A stretch of 8,856 nt of DNA from an uncultured bacterium (lineage in GTDB: Bacteria; Bacteroidota; Bacteroidia; Chitinophagales; Chitinophagaceae). The translations under genes were made by a program, and so were the position numbers. Positions 1 to 6,308 of this stretch are shown here, one piece after another; position 1 is the first letter of the stretch, and the number at the start of each line of letters is the position of its first letter. The stretch covers positions 1 to 8,856 of the forward strand of contig CAJBPC010000386.1 in the NCBI GenBank assembly GCA_903957405.1, written 5' to 3'. The notes under the pieces are model-generated. The model ran no database searches. It saw only the letters and a list, made by a program, of their open reading frames with translations, and had not been told where the DNA came from.

Positions 1-1517
1 CGCAACTCCTTACGAATGGCGAGGCTCGTAAGCTGATTTCGCAGTTGCTCTTTATCGCGCAGTATATCTAAGACCGCTCCATTCATCATGTTATGAACGC
101 CCTCTTCGGACCATTCTTCAGTCACATAACTATGCATACGCTGCGGTATCTGTTCACATTGGGCATCAAATGAATCCTGTGTTTGGCCCACCGCAACCAG
201 CTTCATGGTTAATAACTGTTCGTCGCGTGCCTGAGTGGTCATGAACCTATCCAAGTCCCGATAGTATAACCGAAGATCAAAGGCTCGTTTCTCATCCATG
301 ATGACCGGCAGCCATTCCTGTATTTGATCTCTTTTTTGTTGAGCCAGTCGTTCTTCTTCTGCCACTTTCTCCAACCCGTTCTGAATACGGTCCTGCTCTG
401 TAACGATCTTCCGTTGAAGATCGTTGATATTTATCGACAGACTCTTGAGTTCAGCCATTCGTCCAAGCTCAGCGGCACGAGGTGCCAATGCCTCTGCCTG
501 CTCCAACCTGGAGCTTGCTTGCGACCATGCTTCCGTGGCATCAGCCAGTGCTGAACTCTTCTGTCCCTGTAAAGCATTCATTCGATCAAGATCGGTCTGC
601 TTTGTTTGTAAGTCACCGAACAGGATATCCAAATCCCGCAAGAGCGCAGCATAACGCTCCCTCAAATTTTCATAACGCTCTATCCTATGCAGCATTGAAG
701 CATCATTTGATGCCGCCGCTGCCAGCACGGCTCTTTGCTCTATGACATGATTCAAAGAATCAGTCGTTTGCTTCAAGAATTCAATTGTCTGGAGCGCTGT
801 AGCGCGTTCCGCTAGTTTCAATTGCCATTCAGTCGAAGACTCATTGACTTCGGTAAGCCGATCCCGAAGTGATTGTAATGCCTCCTCCGTGGCGTCAGCA
901 AGTTGCAACAACCCACCCTCTTTCTCTGTAATGCTGCTCTTATTCACAGAAGCAAGCTCATTCACCCGCGCAGCTTTGTCGAATCGATGCAACCCAAAAA
1001 GTTCCTTCAGCATTTCCGTCCGATCTTTCGGCTTCAGCTCGAGAAATTCCCTGAACTGCCCCTGCGGAATGACCAGTGTGCGTTTGAAATTATCATAACT
1101 GATTCCTACAGCTGACAATACCAATGACTGGTCAACGGGAATCGGGTCCATGCCATTCTCGAACAGATAGTATGAGTGTTGCAGAAGCTTTACATCCTCA
1201 TATTTATTTCTATTACGACGCAGCTTGATATCAGCACGAAATTTTTTCGAATCACTTCCGGCGAGGAATGTGAAACTCATCACCCCCTCATTGACCTTCA
1301 GATTGAGCATGTTGTAATATCGGTCATCCCCACTCAGATTGAATCGCTCAGTCCGACCATAAAGACAGAGACTCATCGCTTCGAGGATGGTCGTCTTCCC
1401 GCTGCCGACGGCTCCGAAAATACCAAACAAACCCGCCTCCGTGAGCCGGGTAAAATCAACCTCCTGCCTGTCCTGATAGGAGTAAAGTCCTTGTATGCTG
1501 AGATGAATGGGGATCAT
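1..1517 (-). CDS. sbcC: SbcC, Rad50-like exonuclease ATPase subunit (3' part beyond window)
   Basis: This is the ATPase subunit of the SbcCD (Rad50-Mre11 type) nuclease. It uses ATP to control DNA cleavage by SbcD at hairpins and blocked double-strand ends. The minus-strand frame is open from ATG at 1517 to the left edge, giving about 505 codons, roughly half of a usual SbcC of about 1,000 residues. Residues 1-22 form the typical N-terminal strand (MIPIHLSIQGLYSYQ). The Walker A P-loop GAVGSGKTT lies at 35-43. The Q-loop is PQGQFREFL, with Q152 and Q154. From about residue 190 onward the sequence is charged and heptad-like, rich in E, Q, L, R and A, as expected of the ascending coiled coil. 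The zinc hook (CxxC), ABC signature and Walker B are not reached. The start is set by the conserved N-terminus; I see no Shine-Dalgarno site. The gene lies 63 bases after sbcD, and its GC looks lower than that of the other three genes. Confidence 0.95.
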   Translation of the reverse strand, partial: MIPIHLSIQGLYSYQDRQEVDFTRLTEAGLFGIFGAVGSGKTTILEAMSLCLYGRTERFNLSGDDRYYNMLNLKVNEGVMSFTFLAGSDSKKFRADIKLRRNRNKYEDVKLLQHSYYLFENGMDPIPVDQSLVLSAVGISYDNFKRTLVIPQGQFREFLELKPKDRTEMLKELFGLHRFDKAARVNELASVNKSSITEKEGGLLQLADATEEALQSLRDRLTEVNESSTEWQLKLAERATALQTIEFLKQTTDSLNHVIEQRAVLAAAASNDASMLHRIERYENLRERYAALLRDLDILFGDLQTKQTDLDRMNALQGQKSSALADATEAWSQASSRLEQAEALAPRAAELGRMAELKSLSININDLQRKIVTEQDRIQNGLEKVAEEERLAQQKRDQIQEWLPVIMDEKRAFDLRLYYRDLDRFMTTQARDEQLLTMKLVAVGQTQDSFDAQCEQIPQRMHSYVTEEWSEEGVHNMMNGAVLDILRDKEQLRNQLTSLAIRKEL

Positions 1518-1580
1518 AGTATAGGTGCTTATCCGATTATATAAAGGGTATACGTTAACGTTAGTTAAAAAAATCCCGAC
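1518..1580 (-). promoter_or_regulatory. sbcD-sbcC intergenic leader with possible promoter and palindrome
   Basis: This 63-base AT-rich gap precedes sbcC. On the minus strand it contains TATAAT at 1541-1536, 18 bases before the sbcC ATG, so it could serve as a -10 element with a very short leader. No good -35 box sits at 17 bases; the best candidate is CTAACG, a poor match. Upstream lies a perfect 10-base palindrome, ACGTTAACGT (1552-1561), next to GTATAC (1548-1553). A Bacteroidota-type TAnnTTTG box is not clear. There is no hairpin plus T-run, so I do not call a terminator after sbcD. A promoter here is a weak inference; sbcC could simply be read through from sbcD. Confidence 0.25.
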
Positions 1581-2789
1581 TCATCCGGCAACTTCCCTGA
1601 ATAACGACAGGATGCTTTCTGAGGGATCCGTACCGTACTTCGATCGGAAATACTGAAGGAACAGTGAGTTCATATCGGTTTCGGTGCCTGGCGCATACAA
1701 TGGATCAACGCCATTTTCCTCCGTTTCAGAACGGATGATCTTAGGCACTACATCCACAATGCGCTCGTGGGCGTCCGCCAGGATTTTCCGCAACTTACCG
1801 TCAAGATAGGTGGTGGTTCGCATCGTAAGTTCGACATACGATTCCGGATTCGCCTGCAGCCACGCGACGGCCTCTTCAGCGGAGTCGAATTCACTGCGCA
1901 ACAGTGACCGTCCTTCCCGCAATGTGATCGTACGCATATCCACCGGCCGTCCTGGCTCTGCATCAATGATCACCACCCGCTTCTCCTGTCCGGCTTCCGC
2001 AAAACTGTATGAAAGCGGCGAGGAACTGTAGACGACTGGGCAAATGGCATCGTCCACCACCTGGTGGCCATGCAGATGTCCAAGTGCCACGTACTGGACA
2101 GCCCGGGGTATGATGGAAGTCGGAACCGGTGGTGCACCACCCACGTGGAGGATGGATCGTTCCCCTTCATCCTCAGCAACGGCGGCGGAACCATCCCGCG
2201 TAAAGAAAAGATGCGCCATAAGCATGTTCACGCCCTGATCATCACAGTAGGCATCTGACAGGCGCTGCCAATGGTCACGCAGCAGATCATTCAGTCCCTG
2301 CTCTCCTCCGAGGAAGGTCTTCAGCCGAAGCTCGTTCGCATATGGCGTAAGCAACAATCGCAGTGGAACGTCATGTCCGGGAACGGTGAGTTCCAAAAAG
2401 CCAGGCTCAGACCGTGACACCCGTACACCACCTTCCGATGTGAAGGTGGATGCCTGTGAATGAGGGAATCCGAACAGAATGATGGCATTCGCCTCGGCGA
2501 GCGGACTGGGCGCCTCGATGCGCTCGGGCATGTCGTGGTTGCCGGCGATCGCCACAACAGGCCTACGACCACCCTTCGACAGATGATGAACCGTTCGATA
2601 AAACAACTGCTGCGCATCGGCAGGCGGTGTAAAATGATCGAAGAGGTCACCGGCAATAAGGACGACATCCACTTGCTCCTCGTCGGCGATGCGACAGATT
2701 TCATCGAGTACCAGACGCTGCTCATCGATGCGCGAAAAGCGATCGAGTTTCTTGCCCAAATGCCAGTCGGCAGTATGCAATATCCGCAT
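1581..2789 (-). CDS. sbcD: SbcD, Mre11-like nuclease subunit of SbcCD
   Basis: This is the Mn-dependent 3'-5' exonuclease and endonuclease subunit of SbcCD, a calcineurin-like metallophosphoesterase. The protein is 402 residues, close to the 400 of E. coli SbcD. All metal-binding motifs can be read: HTADWHLG with D8 and H10, AGDLFDH with D48, AGNHD with N84 and the presumed catalytic H85, MAHLF with H193, and GHLHGH with H238 and H240. The last third (about residues 290-402) fits the capping and C-terminal region that contacts DNA and SbcC. The ATG at 2789 places the first motif at residue 5, typical of the family, so the start is well supported. The 44-base leader is A/T-rich near the start and has no Shine-Dalgarno site. 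The gene is followed by its partner sbcC and preceded by recB on the same strand, so all four genes are probably one transcription unit. Confidence 0.97.
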   Translation of the reverse strand: MRILHTADWHLGKKLDRFSRIDEQRLVLDEICRIADEEQVDVVLIAGDLFDHFTPPADAQQLFYRTVHHLSKGGRRPVVAIAGNHDMPERIEAPSPLAEANAIILFGFPHSQASTFTSEGGVRVSRSEPGFLELTVPGHDVPLRLLLTPYANELRLKTFLGGEQGLNDLLRDHWQRLSDAYCDDQGVNMLMAHLFFTRDGSAAVAEDEGERSILHVGGAPPVPTSIIPRAVQYVALGHLHGHQVVDDAICPVVYSSSPLSYSFAEAGQEKRVVIIDAEPGRPVDMRTITLREGRSLLRSEFDSAEEAVAWLQANPESYVELTMRTTTYLDGKLRKILADAHERIVDVVPKIIRSETEENGVDPLYAPGTETDMNSLFLQYFRSKYGTDPSESILSLFREVAG

Positions 2790-2833
2790 GAATAGTTCCA
2801 GTTTTATATTTTTTCAAAGTCAGGGGTGATCCG
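2790..2833 (-). other. recB-sbcD intergenic gap
   Basis: These 44 bases lie between the recB stop (TGA, 2836-2834) and the sbcD ATG. On the minus strand the half next to sbcD is A/T-rich (AAAAAATATAAAAC) and the half next to recB is GC-richer. I see no clear stem-loop terminator, no Shine-Dalgarno site and no convincing promoter. The shortness of the gap supports read-through from recB into sbcD. Confidence 0.5.
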
Positions 2834-5800
2834 TCAGCCAATGACAATCCCCGTCGTCAACGCCTCCATCCTATCCAGCAGCTCTCGCTCCGGCTTGTGG
2901 AAGAATATGCCCGTATCCCCGCCCACACGCATGCCGCGGACAAAAAGATACACACATCCCCCGAAATCCCGGTCGTAATTAAAGTCTGGAAGGCGGGTCG
3001 ACAAGTAACGCCGCAGCGCCAACGCATAAATATGATACTGCAGATGATAGTTGTTCTCGGTCATTGACTCACGGACACGGCTAACCGAATAATCCGAGGT
3101 CCGGTCGCCCAGGTGGTTTGATTTCCAATCGAGGATCCAGTATTTCCCGGCATGCCGGAAGATCAGATCCACCTTGCCGTTCATGATGCCTTCAAGCTGC
3201 TGGTCGGGCTTGACCGAAAAGGGCGTTGCACCACCCGCCGCAAGCTGCGCCAGCCGGTTGGTGGCGAATTCCGAAAGCGGAAAGTCGAACTCCAACTCAC
3301 TCAGCCGGTCTTCCCAGCCGACCTGGCTCAGCTGGAGATCCTCGCCGGGAACGATGACGGTTTCCACGACCTGCCGCAGCATCTCGTTCATCTGTCGGGT
3401 GAAGGTCTCCGGCTGCTTGCCCGACAGCCGTTTGATGGCCTTGTCGATCACGGCTTCCCAGTGATCGGGCCGGCGGAAATCGATCCGCTCGAATATGTAG
3501 TGGATCAGATTGCCGGTATGGGCGCCTCTCTTGATCGTACGAAACACGAACTCGTCGTATGTCGACTCGAATCCATCGGCCTTGGGAGAAGGCGTGGGCA
3601 TGTGATCGGGACTGAGGCCGGAATAACTCGTGCGACGCCAAAGCCGTTGCAGGAGCTTGCCGTCGAAGGAGGGCGCCTCGGCATAGACGCGCTCGACAGT
3701 CTGAGCCGCTGCAGCATGCATCGGCAACACGATGCGGCTGTCCGGTTCGATCTGCCAGTCGGTGTCGATGATCAAAGGATCCTTGACAACCAGATCCAGT
3801 TCGTTCCTGAAATACCGCAACGAGGATTGCGCATAGTACGAGGCCATGGAGGCCTGAATAAAACAAGCCATCCTCGCCCTCGTCACCGCAACATATAACA
3901 ATCGGCGATTTTCCTGCTCGGTCTGCTCCACCCAATATTGGTCCTGCTCGGGACTTCTCAGATCAGATTCGATGGTGTAGTACAGGCTATCATCCGGATC
4001 GCGATAACTGATCGTCTTGAAAGGCTTCTTTTGGAAAACAAAGTCCAGGTGGGGTGCGATCACAATGTTGTACTCCAGCCCCTTGCTCTTGTGGATCGTC
4101 ACGATCCGAACGGCCGCCTCATCGCTTTCGATGCGCTGCTGATATTCATCGCCATCGCGGATCTCACCGTCGATCCCCTTCTTCAGCCACTGCAGCTGCT
4201 CACGGGCGTCGTATTTGCGGCGCTCAGACACCTTATGGATGATTTCCGTCAACTGTAGGATGTTCGACACCGTACGCTCGGGATTGGGCAGGCCCGGATC
4301 GTTGAACAGATCCTCCACGCCGTGGTCTGCCAGGAAGCGGCGCAGCATCACGAAGACGCCATCGGTTTCCCAGGAAGCCTTGTACTCCCGGAAACGCTGC
4401 AGGATCGCCTCTTCGTCGGCCTTACGCAGGCGCTCGATATCATAACCGCCGATCCTTGTCAATAATGCCCGGTTGATGTTCGCCCGACTGATGTCGTTCA
4501 CCGCCTCCATGACATAGAACAACTCCCTCGCCTCGTCGGAATCAAAGAGCTTGGAATCGTCGATCGTCACGGCCGGTACGCGCTGGCGCGCAAGCATTTC
4601 CTTGATCGCGCGGCCTTCCTTGTTCGTGCGCACGAGGATGCCGATGTCCTTCGGTTCCACCGCCCTGAATGTACCGTCCTCCAAGATCCGGTAATTCGAA
4701 TCACGCAACAGATTGATGACGATCAGCAGGAAGCCCTTGCGCAGCTGCTTCTTGTTTGCAAACGATGATATCCGCAGGGGCACACAAGGCGATGCGCCAT
4801 GATACAGGATGCCCTTGGCGTTCGGGGCAGGGGATTCGACATTCACGTATTCGATGGCATTCGCTTCGCCATTATAAGCAAAGGTGTCCGTCTCCGATCG
4901 AGGCTTGAAGAACACATTCATCGCATCGATCATCGCGGCATTCGACCTTCGGTTTACATTCATGCGATGGACGTGATCGACATTCGTCGTCGCCTTGAAA
5001 TACGTGAATATATCAGCCTTTCGAAAGCCGTAGATCGACTGCTTCGGATCACCGATGTAGAACAGGATCTTCTCCATGCCGAAGATGCGGTGAAAGATGT
5101 AATACTGATCCTTGTCCGTATCCTGGAATTCGTCGATGAACACCGCGTCGAACTTGGCACGCAGCCGGCTGCGCAGGCTTTCGGGATGCATGGCCATGCC
5201 ATGTTCATCCTCCTCGCGGCGGAGGGCTTCGGCCAGCTGAAGGATCATGTCATCGAAGGTGATCACCCCACGGGCGGCCTTCTCCCGCTTCAGCGCCACA
5301 TCCACCACGGCATAGGCCGCACAGGTGATCAGATTCGCCAATCGTTTACCGAATTGTTTCAACTGAACATACAGCTCAACGGCTTGATGAACCCTGTCCA
5401 ATAAAGGAGCAAAAGTTTTTTTCGTGTATTCATTCCCGAATTTGACAATGATCATGTCAAAGAGCGCCGGCCAGTCACCTGCCGTCAATGCAGGTCCGAA
5501 GGCCGTCTTAGCATGGTGATTCATTGATTTCAGGTATGCCTCACCGTTAGCTTCGAGATCTGCATAAACATCATCCCGGATCGCTTGGATATCCGCATTC
5601 CACTTTGCCAGCTGTTCCCTAAGGCGGGCCTGATGCGAGGGCAACAGAAAATCACCCGGCAGGGCCTCCACCGGAGCGGGGATCTTTCCGGAGATGCCCT
5701 GGCTGACCATTTTATACACATCCTCCCTGGACAGTCCGGCCGACAAAAGGATCCGCAGCAGATCCTCTCCCATCACATTCACGCGCTGCCGCCAGTACTC

Positions 5801-6289
5801 ATGAAAGGCATCCGCACAGATCCGGTCATGCTCCTCCGGACTGAGCGTTTCAGCGCCGAACACCTGTCCCGTTTCAAATGAATATTCCTTCATCACCTGC
5901 TGGCAGAATCCGTGGATGGTCTTGACGTTCAGCCGGTCGAGGTCGATCTGCGCCTGGGCGAGCAGCGCTTCCGTGTCAAGGCGCTTCTCCTCGGTATCGC
6001 AGTAACCCGCCAGCAGCACGCCCAGCGGATCGCGGCCGAACACACCCTTGCGTGCCAGGCGAAGGGCGTTGCGGATGAACAAACGCACCCGGTCCTCGAG
6101 CTCGGCGGTGGCGGCCTTCGTGAACGTCACCATCAGCACTTTTTCCAGGGGAAGACGATTCTCCACCACCAGGCGGACTGCCATCAGCGCGATGGAGAAG
6201 GTCTTGCCCGTACCGGCGCTGGCCTCGATGAGATTGCTCTGTGACAATGTCACTTTCGAGGGATCGAAATCATTGTGGTGTTGGGGCAT
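2834..6289 (-). CDS. recB: RecB, helicase-nuclease subunit of exonuclease V
   Basis: RecB is the 3'-5' SF1 helicase and sole nuclease of RecBC(D), which resects double-strand ends and loads RecA. The protein is 1,151 residues; E. coli RecB has 1,180. Helicase motifs appear in order: Walker A EASAGTGKT at 22-30 (K29, the same number as in E. coli), Ia TFTKAATAEL at 55-64, II DEFQDTD at 386-392, III GDPKQSIYGFRKAD at 413-426, IV NVNRRSN at 444-450, V VTIHKSKGLEY at 730-740, and VI LLYVAVTRAR at 797-806. The C-terminal nuclease has H930, D1041 (GKVDLIF), D1054 and K1056 (LDWKSN), Q1084 and Y1088, so it should be active. The start is backed by the K29 position. The gene begins 1 base after the recC stop, suggesting translational coupling. 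It differs from AddA in its RecB-like N-terminus and its pairing with a true RecC. Confidence 0.98.
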   Translation of the reverse strand: MPQHHNDFDPSKVTLSQSNLIEASAGTGKTFSIALMAVRLVVENRLPLEKVLMVTFTKAATAELEDRVRLFIRNALRLARKGVFGRDPLGVLLAGYCDTEEKRLDTEALLAQAQIDLDRLNVKTIHGFCQQVMKEYSFETGQVFGAETLSPEEHDRICADAFHEYWRQRVNVMGEDLLRILLSAGLSREDVYKMVSQGISGKIPAPVEALPGDFLLPSHQARLREQLAKWNADIQAIRDDVYADLEANGEAYLKSMNHHAKTAFGPALTAGDWPALFDMIIVKFGNEYTKKTFAPLLDRVHQAVELYVQLKQFGKRLANLITCAAYAVVDVALKREKAARGVITFDDMILQLAEALRREEDEHGMAMHPESLRSRLRAKFDAVFIDEFQDTDKDQYYIFHRIFGMEKILFYIGDPKQSIYGFRKADIFTYFKATTNVDHVHRMNVNRRSNAAMIDAMNVFFKPRSETDTFAYNGEANAIEYVNVESPAPNAKGILYHGASPCVPLRISSFANKKQLRKGFLLIVINLLRDSNYRILEDGTFRAVEPKDIGILVRTNKEGRAIKEMLARQRVPAVTIDDSKLFDSDEARELFYVMEAVNDISRANINRALLTRIGGYDIERLRKADEEAILQRFREYKASWETDGVFVMLRRFLADHGVEDLFNDPGLPNPERTVSNILQLTEIIHKVSERRKYDAREQLQWLKKGIDGEIRDGDEYQQRIESDEAAVRIVTIHKSKGLEYNIVIAPHLDFVFQKKPFKTISYRDPDDSLYYTIESDLRSPEQDQYWVEQTEQENRRLLYVAVTRARMACFIQASMASYYAQSSLRYFRNELDLVVKDPLIIDTDWQIEPDSRIVLPMHAAAAQTVERVYAEAPSFDGKLLQRLWRRTSYSGLSPDHMPTPSPKADGFESTYDEFVFRTIKRGAHTGNLIHYIFERIDFRRPDHWEAVIDKAIKRLSGKQPETFTRQMNEMLRQVVETVIVPGEDLQLSQVGWEDRLSELEFDFPLSEFATNRLAQLAAGGATPFSVKPDQQLEGIMNGKVDLIFRHAGKYWILDWKSNHLGDRTSDYSVSRVRESMTENNYHLQYHIYALALRRYLSTRLPDFNYDRDFGGCVYLFVRGMRVGGDTGIFFHKPERELLDRMEALTTGIVIG

Positions 6290-6308
6290 ATTACTTTCTT
6301 TTCTTTTT
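6290..6308 (-). promoter_or_regulatory. recC-recB junction with purine-rich tract before the recB start
   Basis: On the minus strand the last codons of recC form a 15-base all-purine run (6308-6294, AAAAAGAAAAGAAAG). It is followed by the recC stop TAA, one T, and the recB ATG. The tract is not a Shine-Dalgarno match to anti-SD CCTCC, but an A/G-rich unstructured region could help start recB. The arrangement fits termination-reinitiation coupling, which would keep RecB and RecC at matched levels. The role of the tract is inference. Confidence 0.3.

Noticed and set aside
1176..1544. 122-codon plus-strand open frame spanning the sbcC start
   Set aside because: It is antisense to the SbcC P-loop region. 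The hydrophobic beginning looks like a signal sequence, but the rest is low-complexity shadow sequence.
2052..2068. Near-palindrome around CCACCACCTGGTGG resembling a Chi-like or operator site
   Set aside because: It lies inside sbcD next to the conserved GHLHGH motif, has only 5-base arms and does not match E. coli Chi (GCTGGTGG).
2790..2833. Bacteroidota-type promoter (TTTG plus TAnnTTTG) before sbcD
   Set aside because: A TTTG is present, but the only downstream partner is a poor match that overlaps the start codon.
2810..2845. Rho-independent terminator after recB
   Set aside because: No stable GC stem followed by a T-run on the transcribed strand; only scattered 4-base matches.
3152..3898. 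248-codon plus-strand open frame opposite the recB nuclease region
   Set aside because: It is antisense to the conserved RecB nuclease domain and motif VI region, has no recognisable family and no separate translation signals.
4799..5404. 201-codon plus-strand open frame opposite recB
   Set aside because: It is a shadow of the RecB helicase motifs II to IV, with no recognisable domain.
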